Shown piece after piece: positions 34,641 to 44,468 of a stretch of DNA of 64,000 bases. The notes below the pieces were generated by a model. That model made no database searches. It was not told the DNA's origin and saw nothing but the letters and a program-made list of their open reading frames with translations. This DNA comes from SFTH01 sp963643985. Its GTDB lineage: Bacteria > Bacillota > Clostridia > Christensenellales > Aristaeellaceae. The first letter of the stretch is position 1; every line of letters starts with the position of its first letter. A program made the position numbers and the translations under genes. The stretch covers positions 1 through 64,000 of the forward strand of contig CAVINP010000001.1 of assembly GCA_963643985.1 (NCBI GenBank), in the 5' to 3' direction.

Positions 34641-36050
34641 CTAATCACTATTCACTTCATCCACATACCACCTGTTCATATCAACCTTGCCGCTGATGCC
34701 GTCGACGCTGCCGGACGCGCTGTACTGCCAGATCTCGTAGTCGCCGACGTAGTAGGTCGCGGCGTTCCACTGCGCCAGCCAGATGCGCATGCCGCGTGCG
34801 CTGAGCAACTCACCCAATCCGCCGCTGAGCATGCTGTAGTTGGCGTAGACCATGCTTTCGCAGCCCGCCGCCTCCACGCGTTCGCAGAAGGCCTGACAGA
34901 TGTCGGCCAGCTCACTTGCGCTCAGGTTTGCATCGTACAGACGGCCGATGTGCCCGTTGTCCTGCTCGGCATATTCCAGGTCAAAGCAGACGGGCAGGTC
35001 GGGCGTCTTGCCCTGCAGCCGCTCCAGCACAAAATCGGCCTCGGCCACGGCTTCCTGCGTGGTGGTCGCCTGTGAATAGAAGTATACGCCCACATCGATG
35101 CCCGCGGCCTTGGCAGCTGCGGCATTTTTTTCAAAATACGTATCGGCGTTCAGCGTGCCTTCCGCGCCCCAGCCCCTGAAGCCCACGCGCAGCAGCGCAA
35201 AGTCAATGCCGGCGGCCTTGACGCTGCTCCAGTCGATCTCTTCCTGATAGGACGATACATCCACACCCGACAGCACGCGATCGGCCTGCTTTTCCCACAT
35301 GGCGTAGAGCATCGTATCTTCCATGAGTGCGGCGGATGTGTCAAAGGCCTCCTCGTAGCGGTTGCTCAGATACCAGCCCAGGAAGCTGAAGCCCTCGCGC
35401 ACGGGAGTGGGCAGGCTCATGCCGCTCGTGCCCCAGCAGAACTCGTCCGTGGCCGGATCCCCGCCGCCGTAGCTCGTGTACCGCAGGCGCACGGGGGCAC
35501 GCATCACCAGCCGCGTCGCCGTCCAGAGGTCCGTGATCGCGGCATCGTTCCCGTCCAGATTGACGTAGAGTGCATCCTGAGAGAATGCGCCGCCGCAGCG
35601 CATGGCCGACGTGCTGCCCTCAAGATCGAGCGTCACGTGTCCCGTTATGTTCAGGTCGCCGCCCGTGCGCAGCGCGAACTCGCCGCCCGAGACCGTGGCG
35701 CTGCCCTCGCCGGACAGGGTCAGATTCCCGCTTGCGTACAGCGCATTCTTATCGCCGGAAATGCTGCTCTCGCCCTCGAACTCGATGTTCAGATCGCCGC
35801 TTGCACGCACGCCACCGTTGATCTGCGCGTCGATCAGACGCAGCGTACGGCTCTCTTTGTCGTAGACCGCCGATCCGCCGCCGAGCGTGAGCACATTGCC
35901 GCTCACGCGCGAGATGTCCTCGCCGCCGACGTACACGCCGCCGCGCGGCAGCAGCAGTATGACGGCCGCCGCGATGAGCAGCAGCGCAACGGCAATCGGT
36001 ATCAGGCTCTTTTTTGTCAGTTTAAAGCCGCGTTTCTTTTTCTTTTTCAT
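34641..36050 (-). CDS. Membrane-anchored GH25 lysozyme with N-terminal beta-rich domain
   Basis: A 469-residue wall hydrolase. A Lys/Arg-rich N-terminus and one transmembrane helix (residues 15-34) anchor it. Residues 45-170 are a glycine- and serine-rich beta-repeat region. Residues 205-250 resemble an InlB B-repeat (Flg_new), with PTPVREGFSFLGWY and LYAMWE. The GH25 catalytic domain runs from GVDVSSYQ (near 260) to the end and has the catalytic FDLEY motif. It would cleave the N-acetylmuramic acid linkage of peptidoglycan. Its start overlaps the upstream stop (ATGA). Confidence 0.9.
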   Translation of the reverse strand: MKKKKKRGFKLTKKSLIPIAVALLLIAAAVILLLPRGGVYVGGEDISRVSGNVLTLGGGSAVYDKESRTLRLIDAQINGGVRASGDLNIEFEGESSISGDKNALYASGNLTLSGEGSATVSGGEFALRTGGDLNITGHVTLDLEGSTSAMRCGGAFSQDALYVNLDGNDAAITDLWTATRLVMRAPVRLRYTSYGGGDPATDEFCWGTSGMSLPTPVREGFSFLGWYLSNRYEEAFDTSAALMEDTMLYAMWEKQADRVLSGVDVSSYQEEIDWSSVKAAGIDFALLRVGFRGWGAEGTLNADTYFEKNAAAAKAAGIDVGVYFYSQATTTQEAVAEADFVLERLQGKTPDLPVCFDLEYAEQDNGHIGRLYDANLSASELADICQAFCERVEAAGCESMVYANYSMLSGGLGELLSARGMRIWLAQWNAATYYVGDYEIWQYSASGSVDGISGKVDMNRWYVDEVNSD

Positions 36051-36520
36051 GCTTTCACGTCCAAACGGTGCAGTTTGCGCTTGCGCTCCGATTCAAGTTC
36101 CTTTATTTGCTTCATCAGGCGTGCATACTCCCCGAAGAGCGGCAGCACGTCCGCCTCACCCTCGAAACTCGGCCGGTTGGTCAGCGTGTCGGAGAGTGCG
36201 TATTTTTTGATCAGATTTTCGCCGAAGTCCACCGTGATCGTGTTGGCCTGCTGATTGGTGACGATGCCCCGACCGTACATGGCGTGGCTCACCTCCACAC
36301 CGAGCAGCGAGATTTCATCCATATCCGGCAGATCCCGGCGAAGACTCAGGTCTTCGATTTCCCGATCCGGCGCTTCGATCTCCTCCTGCAGCTTCTGCCT
36401 GTCCTGAGGCTGCACTTTGCTGACCGCTTTGGCCTTGGCCCTGACGGTTACCGGCGTATAGCTCAGTCCCTCGTAGTAGTTGCAGCAGAGGCAGCAATAC
36501 ATCAGATCATAGACCATCAT
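36047..36520 (-). CDS. Hypothetical protein with tudor-like barrel segment, possibly the 3' part of a split gene
   Basis: A 157-residue reading frame. It begins with a Cys/Tyr-rich stretch (YCCLCCNYY), then a charged coiled-coil-like region (about residues 40-60). Next comes a segment GVEVSHAMYGRGIVT near residues 72-86 that resembles the small beta-barrel at the C-terminus of UvrD/PcrA-type helicases, and finally a second charged helix. The ATG at 36520 has only a weak ribosome site. The frame is continuous with the upstream reading frame at 36542-36703 apart from one TAG, so this may be the downstream half of an interrupted gene. The stop overlaps the lysozyme start. Confidence 0.6.
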   Translation of the reverse strand: MMVYDLMYCCLCCNYYEGLSYTPVTVRAKAKAVSKVQPQDRQKLQEEIEAPDREIEDLSLRRDLPDMDEISLLGVEVSHAMYGRGIVTNQQANTITVDFGENLIKKYALSDTLTNRPSFEGEADVLPLFGEYARLMKQIKELESERKRKLHRLDVKA

Positions 36521-36541
36521 GTGCAGGCTCTCGTCGTAGAA

Positions 36542-36703
36542 CTATTTGTCATTGGGCATCTCTTCGGCCTCCCCGGAAAACCATACGTCCCGGAAGCAGC
36601 GTATGGCCGCCCACTTGAACTTCCCGTTGTGCTCGGGGCCGTTGATGTGTTCGTAATCGGCCTCGTAGCGATCTATCAAAGCATGCAGGTTGTCCGTGTT
36701 CAT
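36542..36703 (-). CDS. Short hypothetical protein ending at an in-frame TAG
   Basis: A 53-residue frame starting MNTDNLHALID with a strong AAGGAGG site 8 bases upstream. The segment YEHINGPEHNGKFKWAAIR resembles the start of a family of small, uncharacterised Clostridia proteins, to my recollection. The TAG at 36542-36544 is in the same frame as the 157-residue ORF that follows; without it one protein of roughly 220 residues would result. Either two short proteins are made, or this is a nonsense-mutated gene. Confidence 0.55.
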   Translation of the reverse strand: MNTDNLHALIDRYEADYEHINGPEHNGKFKWAAIRCFRDVWFSGEAEEMPNDK

Positions 36704-36771
36704 GCGCAATCCTCCTTCGCTTTTATCATACCACATAAACGCGCGAACTGCAACGAGGTTTACAAAGAAAC

Positions 36772-36813
36772 AAGGACGAGGGATCAGGCGCTTGTTCCCG
36801 ATCCCTCGTCCTT
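36772..36813. terminator. Terminator after the GH1 gene
   Basis: AAGGACGAGGGATC and GATCCCTCGTCCTT form a perfect 14-bp stem with a 14-base loop. On the minus strand it is followed by TTGTTTCTTTG, so it probably ends the GH94-GH1 operon. It overlaps the last bases of the GH1 stop. Confidence 0.78.
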
Positions 36814-38152
36814 ATATTTTGCTGCCGTTGCTTGCAATCACGTCTGCATACCACTTTGCGCTGTCCTTCGGGATGCGCCTGAGGGTCGGATAGTCGATGT
36901 AGATCAGGCCGAAGCGCTCGGTGTAGCCGCTGTGCCATTCGAAGTTGTCCGTCAGCGACCAGTGGAAGAAGCCGCGCACGTCGGCAATATCTGCGGCACG
37001 TCCGAGGCTTTTCAGATAGCGGTGCAGGAAGTCGATGCGGTCCGGATCGTGCACACAGCCATCCAGAAAGATGCGGTCATTGCAGCTCTGTCCGCACTCG
37101 GTGATGTAGATCGGCAAGCCGTAGCGTTCGTGCAGGGCCGTCATGCCCTCTTCCATGATCTCGGGCGTGATCGGCCACTTCAGTGCCGTGCGGGCGCAAC
37201 CTCTCTCGCGCGGCAGGTAGACGGCACGGCCCTCTGCGTCTGAGGCGACCTCGTTGCCGTTGTAGGCATTGATGCCGATCATGTCCGGCAGCGCATGCAT
37301 GCAGTCCCACTCCTCGGGCGTGACCGTCTGCATCAGATCGGCCAGTGCACCCGGTTCGGGAGAGACGTGTCCAAAGCAGATTGCATCCAGCACGGCGCTG
37401 TGCGTAAACATCCATTCTTCGTCCGTCAGGCGAAAGGTCTCGCGCTTCGCCGCATCCCTGTCGCAGGGCGCATGTCCGTAGCAGAGGCGGCCGGTCGAGG
37501 CCAGTCCGACGGCGGCAGACGGATCCGCACCGCGTATGGCACGCGCGGCAAGCCCGTGGGATATCATCAGATGCTTCCAGCACAAAAAGAGCCTGGGCAG
37601 CGGATACCGGCGGCCCGGCGCATGAACGCCGTTCGCATAGCCGAGCTGCAGCACGATCTGCGGCTCATTGAGCGTGAAATAGCGGGAAACGCGCCCCCGG
37701 AAGTGTTCGGCCATATGTCCGGCAAAGCGGGCGAAAGCCTCGGCCGTGCCGCCCTCGAGCCAGCCGCCGCGCTCCTCGAGCGCCTGCGGCAGTTCCCAGT
37801 GATAGAGCGTTATCCAGGGCGTGATGCCGTGCTTCAGGCAGCAGTCCACCACGCGGTCATAGTAGGCCAGCCCCTCCCCGTTCCAATTGCCGTCGCCCAT
37901 GGGGTCCACGCGTGCCCAACTCGTTGAAAAGCGGTAGTGGCGTATGCCGAGCTTCGCCATTTCGGCAATGTCCTCTTCGTAGCGGTGGTAGGCATCGCAG
38001 GCCACGGCGATGTTTTCGCCGCCCGCAATTGCGCCGTCCCTGCGGCAGAACGCGTCCCAGATGCTCTCGCCGCCGTCGTCCTCTGTCGAATAACCTTCGA
38101 TCTGGCAGGCCGAGGAGGCCGCACCCCAGACAAAATCCTTTGCAAATGCCAT
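36812..38152 (-). CDS. GH1 beta-glucosidase
   Basis: A 446-residue glycoside hydrolase family 1 protein. The acid/base is Glu163 (TLNEP) and the nucleophile Glu352, in ITECG where ITENG is usual. The NFEWHSGYTERFG segment near the C-terminus favours a beta-glucosidase over a 6-phospho-beta-glucosidase. There is no signal peptide, so it acts in the cytoplasm on imported beta-glucosides. It starts one base after the GH94 stop, which pairs hydrolysis with phosphorolysis. Confidence 0.9.
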   Translation of the reverse strand: MAFAKDFVWGAASSACQIEGYSTEDDGGESIWDAFCRRDGAIAGGENIAVACDAYHRYEEDIAEMAKLGIRHYRFSTSWARVDPMGDGNWNGEGLAYYDRVVDCCLKHGITPWITLYHWELPQALEERGGWLEGGTAEAFARFAGHMAEHFRGRVSRYFTLNEPQIVLQLGYANGVHAPGRRYPLPRLFLCWKHLMISHGLAARAIRGADPSAAVGLASTGRLCYGHAPCDRDAAKRETFRLTDEEWMFTHSAVLDAICFGHVSPEPGALADLMQTVTPEEWDCMHALPDMIGINAYNGNEVASDAEGRAVYLPRERGCARTALKWPITPEIMEEGMTALHERYGLPIYITECGQSCNDRIFLDGCVHDPDRIDFLHRYLKSLGRAADIADVRGFFHWSLTDNFEWHSGYTERFGLIYIDYPTLRRIPKDSAKWYADVIASNGSKI

Positions 38153-38153
38153 A

Positions 38154-40592
38154 TTAAACCCCCATCACGACGCGCACGGCCACACTCTTCCCTGCCTCGA
38201 CCGGTTTGAGCAGGTTGCCGCTCTGCATCTTTTCGTCCACCCGGACTTCCTTCACGCCGCACTGTGCGCCGTCCGGGTTCTCAATCTCAATATGATACGT
38301 CGCGCCGCGGAAGCGTCGGGTGAGCGATATGTGCTTCCATTCGGCGGGGATGCAGGGCGATATGCGCAGGCCGTCCAACTCGGGACGGATGCCCAGTATG
38401 GCCTGCGATACCGATACGAACGTCCATGCGGCCGTACCGGTCAGCCAGCTGTTCTTGGCCTCACCGAAACTCGGGGCATCCTTGCCCGCGACCATCTGGC
38501 TGTAGACGTAGGGCTCGGTGCGGTGGATCTCGCTGATGTCCTCCAGATAGGCCGGGCATATTTTGCGGTAGGTCTCAAAGGCGCGGTTGCCGTGCCCCAG
38601 TACCGTCTCGGCACAGGTGATCCACGGATTGTTGTGGCAGAATATGCCCGCATTCTCCTTGTATCCGGGCGGATAGGAACTGATTTCGCCCAGGTTCAGG
38701 TGGTACTGCGTGTAGGCGGGCTGCAACAGCACGATGCCGTAGCGGCTGTCGAGATGTTTTTCAACGCTTGCAAGCGCACGCGCCGCCTCGCCGCTTTCCA
38801 CGCCGATGCCGGCCATGACGCACATGCCCTGCGGCTCGATGAATATCCGGCCCTCTTTGCATTCCCTGCTGCCGACGCTCTTTCCGAAGGCATCGTAGGC
38901 GCGGCGGAACCACTCGCCGTCCCAGCCCGCGTCCAGCACGCTCTGCTCCATGCGCTCAACCTGCTCCTGTGCTTCCCCGGCCTCGGCAGTCAGCCCCAGA
39001 TGCGCACAGATGTCGGCGTAAGCCCTGCCGTACTTGACAAACATGCCCGCAATGAACACGGATTCCGCCACGGGGCCCTCGCTGGGGCCGGTGATCTGGA
39101 AGCTCTCTCCGGGATGTGATGAGAAGCAGTTGAGGTTGAGGCAGTCGTTCCAGTCTGCACGGCCGATCAGCGGCAGTCTGTGCGGCCCCAGATGTGTGAC
39201 GGTAAAATTGAAGCTTCTGCGCAGATGTTCCATGAGGGAAGCCGCATCGTCTTTATTGCAGTCAAAGGTCACCGTCTCGTCCAGTATCGACCAGTCCCCC
39301 GTCTCGCGCAGATAGGCATCCACGCCCGCGATGAGCCAGAGCGGATCGTCGTTGAAGCCGCTGCCCACGGCCATATTGCCCTTTTTCGTCAGCGGCTGAT
39401 ACTGGTGATAGGCACTGCCGTCCGCAAACTGGGTGGCGGCGATGTCCAGTATGCGCTCGCGTGCACGCTCGGGAATGATGTGCACAAAGCCCAGCAGATC
39501 CTGGCAGGAATCGCGAAAGCCCATGCCGCGCCCCATGCCGCTTTCAAAGTAGCTGGCCGAGCGGCTCATGTTGAAGGTGACCATGCACTGGTACTGGTTC
39601 CAGATATTGACCATGCGGTCGAGCTTTTCATCACCGCTGTGCACACGGTAGCTGCCCAGAAGTTCGTCCCAGTGGTGCTTCAGCGACTCCATGGCGGCAT
39701 CAAAGTCGGCATTGCTGCCGTAGCGGGCAATCATGGCGTGCGCACGTTCCTTGTTGATCACGCCCGGGGATGCGAATTTTTCGTCCTCGGGGTTTTCGAT
39801 GTAGCCCAGACCCAGCAGCAGCGTCTGCGTCTCATGCGGCGCGAGCGCTATGTGAAACTGCATCGCGCCCACGGGGGCCCAGCCGTGACAGACAGAACCC
39901 GTGCAACTGCCGCGTACCACCGCTTCGGGCAGGGCGGGCGAACCGTATACGCCGATGAAGGCATCGCGGGCCGTGTCAAAGCCGTCAAAGGGACGGCTGC
40001 TCCACATCACGGCGTAGTGGTTGCGGCGCTCGCGGTACTCGGACTTGTGGTAGATGGCGTTGTCCTCGATCTCGACCTCGCCGATGGAGAAGTTGCGCTG
40101 GAAGTTCGAGCCGTCGTCCATGGCATCCCAGAGGCAGAACTCCACATAGGGAAACACATCGAGCGTCCTTGGCGCGTCATTTCCGTTTGTAATGCGCAGC
40201 TGCACGAGCATACAGTTCTCGCCCTGCGGCACGAGCAGCGTCTGCCCGGCCGTAATGCCGTCCTTTTCGCCTTCGATCACGCTGTAGCCCAGACCATGGC
40301 GGCAGGAGTAGCCGTCAAGGTCACACTTGCAGGGTTGCCAGCCGGGGTTCCAGAGGGTATTTCCGTCCTTTATATAGATATGAAAGCCTTCCTGATCGGT
40401 CGGGGAGTTGTTGTAGCGGTAGCGGGTCAGACGGCGCAGCCTCGCATCGCGATAGAAGCAGTAGCCGCCCGCCGTGTTGGACAGAAGCGCGAAAAAATCC
40501 TCGTTTCCGAGATAATTGATCCACGGCAGCGGCGTGCGCGGATTCGTGATGACGTACTCGCGACGATCGTCGTCAAAGTGGCCGAATTGCAT
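38154..40592 (-). CDS. GH94 cellobiose phosphorylase-like enzyme
   Basis: An 812-residue protein of glycoside hydrolase family 94 (formerly GT36). The N-terminal beta-sandwich begins [13 protein letters not shown]. The (alpha/alpha)6 barrel carries [16 protein letters not shown] and the catalytic-acid region GFNDDPLW. The length and these segments match cellobiose phosphorylases, which convert cellobiose and phosphate to glucose 1-phosphate and glucose. No signal peptide is present. GAAGGAGG precedes the start. It is transcribed divergently from the LacI gene and followed by GH1. Confidence 0.92.
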   Translation of the reverse strand: MQFGHFDDDRREYVITNPRTPLPWINYLGNEDFFALLSNTAGGYCFYRDARLRRLTRYRYNNSPTDQEGFHIYIKDGNTLWNPGWQPCKCDLDGYSCRHGLGYSVIEGEKDGITAGQTLLVPQGENCMLVQLRITNGNDAPRTLDVFPYVEFCLWDAMDDGSNFQRNFSIGEVEIEDNAIYHKSEYRERRNHYAVMWSSRPFDGFDTARDAFIGVYGSPALPEAVVRGSCTGSVCHGWAPVGAMQFHIALAPHETQTLLLGLGYIENPEDEKFASPGVINKERAHAMIARYGSNADFDAAMESLKHHWDELLGSYRVHSGDEKLDRMVNIWNQYQCMVTFNMSRSASYFESGMGRGMGFRDSCQDLLGFVHIIPERARERILDIAATQFADGSAYHQYQPLTKKGNMAVGSGFNDDPLWLIAGVDAYLRETGDWSILDETVTFDCNKDDAASLMEHLRRSFNFTVTHLGPHRLPLIGRADWNDCLNLNCFSSHPGESFQITGPSEGPVAESVFIAGMFVKYGRAYADICAHLGLTAEAGEAQEQVERMEQSVLDAGWDGEWFRRAYDAFGKSVGSRECKEGRIFIEPQGMCVMAGIGVESGEAARALASVEKHLDSRYGIVLLQPAYTQYHLNLGEISSYPPGYKENAGIFCHNNPWITCAETVLGHGNRAFETYRKICPAYLEDISEIHRTEPYVYSQMVAGKDAPSFGEAKNSWLTGTAAWTFVSVSQAILGIRPELDGLRISPCIPAEWKHISLTRRFRGATYHIEIENPDGAQCGVKEVRVDEKMQSGNLLKPVEAGKSVAVRVVMGV

Positions 40593-40938
40593 GCGGATAA
40601 CCTCCTTCGTCCGATTCGTGCAGGATTTCGAAAACGTTTAAGTTTAGCAGTTTGCTCAAGTCTCACTGACAGTATAGTGTATTTCAACGAAAAAATCAAG
40701 ACATATCTTTCATTTTATCCCTTATTTTGTCCTTTGTGGGGTGATGAAAAAGAACTGCGAAATGTTCGCCCGTCAGTCAGCATAATTTTGGATCGCTATT
40801 TTGCGGCATATCGACGAATATTCGGGAACAGTGCAAAAAACACTTGCTTTTTTGGCAATAATGCGCTATCTTATAAGTGCGAAAACGATTAAGATTGTTT
40901 CGCTAAGGGAACTGATTAAACGAGGAGGCGTTGCGTGC
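40593..40938. promoter_or_regulatory. Divergent promoter region with two shared LacI-type operator words
   Basis: On the minus strand TTGATT (40699-40694) and TATACT (40676-40671), 17 bases apart, should drive GH94-GH1. On the plus strand TTGCTT (40844-40849) and TATCTT (40867-40872), also 17 apart, may drive the regulator. Near-identical words CGAAAACGTTTAAGTTT (40629-40645) and CGAAAACGATTAAGATT (40880-40896) lie downstream of each start site, with GCGAAA/TTTCGC arms around the second. They are the natural operators for the adjacent LacI protein. Confidence 0.65.
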
Positions 40939-41961
40939 GTGGTATCCATGAAGGACATTGCCAAGGCCTGCGGCGTCTCCGTTGCGACGGTCAGCAAGGC
41001 GCTCTCGGGGCAGCCGGACATCGGTGCCCGGACGCGCGAGCTGGTGCAGAAGACCGCCGATGATCTGGGCTACATGGCCAACTCCGCCGCGCGGGCGCTC
41101 AAGACGAGGCGCACCTACAACATCGGCGTGCTCTTCGTGGATGAGCAGCGCAGCGGTCTGGCACACGAATATTTCTCGCCCGTGCTCGAGAGCCTCAAGG
41201 CCGAGGCCGAGCAGAGCGGCTACGACATCACCTTCATCAACCGCAACGTCGGCAAAAAGAGTGCGACCTACCTGCAGCACTGCCTCTACCGCAGTGTGGA
41301 CGGCGTGGTGATCGCCAGCGTGAATTTCAACGACCCACAGGTCATCGAGCTGGTCGAATCCGATCTGCCGCTGGTGACCATCGACCACGTGTTCAACAAC
41401 CGCGCCGCCGTCATCTCCGACAACGTGCGCGGCATGGAAGAACTGGTGCGCTACATCTACGCACAGGGGCATCGCCGCATCGCGCTGATTCACGGCGAAC
41501 GCACCGCCGTCACGGAAAACCGTCTGACCGGCTTCTACCGTGCTTGCGAGCAACTGGGGCTTCAGATACCGGAGGCCTACATCCGCGAGGGCGTGTACCA
41601 CGACCCGGACGGCTGTGCAAAGCTGACGGAGCAGCTGCTGCGCCTGAGCGATCGGCCCGACTGCATACTGATGCCCGATGACTTTTCGGCGCTGGGCGGC
41701 CTGAACGCCATACGGCGCATGGGGCTGCGCGTACCGGAGGACATCAGCATCACCGGCTACGACGGCATACAGCTCTCCCGCGTGATGAGTCCCGCACTGA
41801 CCACCTACGCCCAGGACACCGCAGCCATCGGCAGGGCCGCCGCAGCCAAGCTCATCGATCTGATCGAGAAGCCGCGCACGACGCTGACGGACCGGATACT
41901 GATACCGGGACACCTGCTGCAGGGGCAGTCGGTGAAGCTGTTGTCAGGGAATAGGGGTTAG
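40939..41961 (+). CDS. LacI-family transcriptional regulator
   Basis: A 340-residue repressor with an N-terminal LacI helix-turn-helix (MKDIAKACGVSVATVSKAL) and a periplasmic-binding-like sugar-sensing domain. I favour the GTG at 40939, ten bases after GGAGG; the ATG at 40948 is 19 bases from that site. It lies between the divergent GH94-GH1 genes and the downstream importer and probably controls both in response to a beta-glucoside. Candidate operators are described for 40593-40938. Confidence 0.92.
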   Translation: MVSMKDIAKACGVSVATVSKALSGQPDIGARTRELVQKTADDLGYMANSAARALKTRRTYNIGVLFVDEQRSGLAHEYFSPVLESLKAEAEQSGYDITFINRNVGKKSATYLQHCLYRSVDGVVIASVNFNDPQVIELVESDLPLVTIDHVFNNRAAVISDNVRGMEELVRYIYAQGHRRIALIHGERTAVTENRLTGFYRACEQLGLQIPEAYIREGVYHDPDGCAKLTEQLLRLSDRPDCILMPDDFSALGGLNAIRRMGLRVPEDISITGYDGIQLSRVMSPALTTYAQDTAAIGRAAAAKLIDLIEKPRTTLTDRILIPGHLLQGQSVKLLSGNRG

Positions 41962-42136
41962 GGATCAGGAAACAGTGCCAGGCAAAAACCTGCCGCCCCT
42001 GAAAGGGGAGGCATGAGCAGTTGCTGCGCAGCGGCTGAAGGACTCACCACCAGACCGGTCACCGGCCACTCACACGGGTGATATCTGCGTCATGCAGAAC
42101 ACATACAGTACGTATCAATTTGGAGGAGGAAAAATC

Positions 42137-43429
42137 ATGAAAAAGTCTCTGGCTCTGTTGCTTGCAGTCCTGATGCTCACGGCGACGTTTGCGGGCTGCA
42201 CGTCCCTGGCCGAAGCCGAAGAGGGCAAGGTCTTCAACATCTACGCATGGAACGAAGAATTCAAGGGCTTCTTTGAAAAGTACTACACGGTGCCCGAAGG
42301 CGTCACCGTCAACTGGATCATCACCCCCAGCAACGACGGCGCATACCAGGACAAACTGGACGAAGCACTGCTGAACCAGGAGAACGCCTCCGCCGACGAG
42401 AAGGTTGACCTTTTCCTGGCCGAGGCCGACTACATCCAGAAGTACACCGAGTCCTCCGCAACGCAGGACGTCACCGCTCTGGGCGTGACCGATTTCTCCA
42501 ACACCTATGAGTACACCGTGCAGACCGCTTCCGATGCCAACGGCGTCGTGAAGGGTGTTTCCTTCCAGTGCTGCCCCGCCGCGCTGATCTACCGCCGCTC
42601 CATCGCCAAGGATGTGCTGGGCACGGACGATCCCGCTGAGGTGCAGGAACTGCTGGGCGATTGGGACAAGTTCAACGCCGTTGCCGCTCAGGCCGCGGAA
42701 AAGGGCTATCTCATGACCGCATCCGAAGTCGCAACCTATCGCGTGTTCTCCAACAACGTCTCTTCCCCGTGGGTAGACGCGGACAACAACCTGCAGATCG
42801 ACCCCGCCATCCGGACCTGGATGCAGCAGGCGAAGGATTTCTCCGACAAGGGCTACACGCTCGACTGCGACATCTGGTCTGACGAGTGCACCGCTCAGAT
42901 GTTCGCCGACGGCAAGGCCATGTGCTACTTTGGGCCTGCCTGGTACTTCAACTTCTCCATGGGCAATGCTCAGGATGCCGAGAAGGGCTGCTACGGCGAT
43001 TGGGCCATCTGCGAAGGCCCGCAGGCGCACTTCTGGGGCGGCACCTGGCTGCTCGCGCCCACCGGCACGGACAACCCCACCATGGTGGCTGACATCATGA
43101 ACACCTTCATCAACGACGAGGAAGTCTGCACCGCGCTGGTCAAGAACGAGGCGCAGTTCTCCAACAACAAGAAGGTCAACGAGGCCGTGGCACAGGATCC
43201 CGAGTACGGCAACGCCTTCCTGGGCGGCCAGAACGACATCGCCATGTTCTGCGAGATGGCCGGCAACATCGTCTTCGAGAACCACACCATCTATGACCAG
43301 CTGCTCAACGAGGGCCTGCAGGCCAACTGGAGAGAGTACTGCAAGGGCACCGTCACCGAGGAAGAGGCCATGAGCAACTTCTACAAGTACATCAACGAGA
43401 AGTATCCCTCCATCGTCACCCCGTCGTAA
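42137..43429 (+). CDS. Sugar ABC importer substrate-binding lipoprotein
   Basis: A 430-residue family-1 solute-binding protein. The signal peptide ends in a lipobox (TFAGC), so it is membrane-anchored. The start at 42137 has GGAGGA upstream. Two CUT1 permeases follow; no ATPase is encoded here, so a shared MsmK-type ATPase elsewhere in the genome is expected. Next to GH94, GH1 and LacI genes the likely ligand is cellobiose or a short beta-glucan. A strong stem-loop follows the stop. Confidence 0.92.
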   Translation: MKKSLALLLAVLMLTATFAGCTSLAEAEEGKVFNIYAWNEEFKGFFEKYYTVPEGVTVNWIITPSNDGAYQDKLDEALLNQENASADEKVDLFLAEADYIQKYTESSATQDVTALGVTDFSNTYEYTVQTASDANGVVKGVSFQCCPAALIYRRSIAKDVLGTDDPAEVQELLGDWDKFNAVAAQAAEKGYLMTASEVATYRVFSNNVSSPWVDADNNLQIDPAIRTWMQQAKDFSDKGYTLDCDIWSDECTAQMFADGKAMCYFGPAWYFNFSMGNAQDAEKGCYGDWAICEGPQAHFWGGTWLLAPTGTDNPTMVADIMNTFINDEEVCTALVKNEAQFSNNKKVNEAVAQDPEYGNAFLGGQNDIAMFCEMAGNIVFENHTIYDQLLNEGLQANWREYCKGTVTEEEAMSNFYKYINEKYPSIVTPS

Positions 43430-43450
43430 TCACACACAATCAGGCCATTG

Positions 43451-43474
43451 GGGGCAGGGCACTTGCCCTGCCCC
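43451..43474 (+). promoter_or_regulatory. Intercistronic stem-loop after the binding-protein gene
   Basis: GGGGCAGGGC and GCCCTGCCCC form a perfect 10-bp stem with a 4-base loop and no T run, between binding-protein and permease genes. It is analogous to 6251-6272. Confidence 0.7.
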
Positions 43475-43505
43475 ATATATAATGAAGAAAACGGAGGAAA
43501 TCATC

Positions 43506-44456
43506 ATGAGCAGGCAGCCGAAAGCGCTGAAGGTGCACGGGCATTCGAAGATCAGCTACGCCAAGTGGGGCTATCTGTTCGTCCTGCCTTTCCTTCTGGT
43601 CTACGCCGTCTTTCATCTGGCCCCGCAGCTGCTGACCATCTACAACAGCTTCTTTGAGAACTATCGCGAGGGCCTCAACCAGGTCGGCCCGAATTTCGTG
43701 GGCCTGCAGAACTACGTCAAGCTCTTCACGCCCGACAAGAACGGCACCATCGACATACTCAAGTACACCTGGAACACGATCGTGCTCTGGGTGGGCGGCG
43801 CGATACCGCAGATCATCATCGCGCTGCTGCTGGCGATATTCTTCACCAGCTATCGTCTGAAGATCCGCGGCCAGCGCTTCTTCAAGACCGTCATCTACAT
43901 GCCCAACCTCATCATGGCCTCGGCCTTCTCGATGCTGTTCTACATGCTCTTCTCCAACGTCGGCCCGATCAATACGCTGCTGCAACAGGCAGGCTGGATC
44001 GACACGCCGATCGACTTTTTCAGCATCAAGATCACCGTGCGCTCACTGATCTGCTTTATGAACTTTTTGATGTGGTTCGGCAACACCACCATACTGTTCA
44101 TGGCCGGCATCATGGGCATCGATCAGAGTCTTTTCGAGGCGGCGAACATCGACGGCGCGAACTCCGTACAGACCTTCTTCAAAGTCACGCTGCCGCTGCT
44201 CAAGCCGATACTGATCTACACCATCATCACCGCGCTCATCGGCGGCCTGCAGATGTTTGATGTGCCGCAGGTGCTCACCAACGGCAGCGGCACGCCGAAT
44301 CGCACATCGACCACGCTGGTCATGTACCTGAACAGCTATCTCAAAACCAGCAAAAACTACGGCATGGCAGGTGCTATCTCCGTATTCATATTCATCATCA
44401 CCGGCCTGCTGAGCATCATCGTGTTCAAGTCGCTGACGAAAAAGGAAGAAAGGTAA
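43506..44456 (+). CDS. Sugar ABC importer permease (MalF/UgpA-like)
   Basis: A 316-residue inner-membrane permease of the CUT1 type with six helices. The EAA-like loop reads EAANIDGANSVQTFFKVTLP. I place the start at 43506, seven bases after CGGAGG; an upstream ATG at 43482 lacks a good site. It works with the permease at 44469 and the lipoprotein at 42137. Confidence 0.94.
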   Translation: MSRQPKALKVHGHSKISYAKWGYLFVLPFLLVYAVFHLAPQLLTIYNSFFENYREGLNQVGPNFVGLQNYVKLFTPDKNGTIDILKYTWNTIVLWVGGAIPQIIIALLLAIFFTSYRLKIRGQRFFKTVIYMPNLIMASAFSMLFYMLFSNVGPINTLLQQAGWIDTPIDFFSIKITVRSLICFMNFLMWFGNTTILFMAGIMGIDQSLFEAANIDGANSVQTFFKVTLPLLKPILIYTIITALIGGLQMFDVPQVLTNGSGTPNRTSTTLVMYLNSYLKTSKNYGMAGAISVFIFIITGLLSIIVFKSLTKKEER

Positions 44457-44468
44457 GGAGGGTCTGAC

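Noticed and set aside
36542..36544. Reading the in-frame TAG as pyrrolysine
   Set aside because: No pylTSBCD genes are in the window, the gene is not a methylamine methyltransferase, and other genes here end normally; a nonsense mutation or two genes are simpler.
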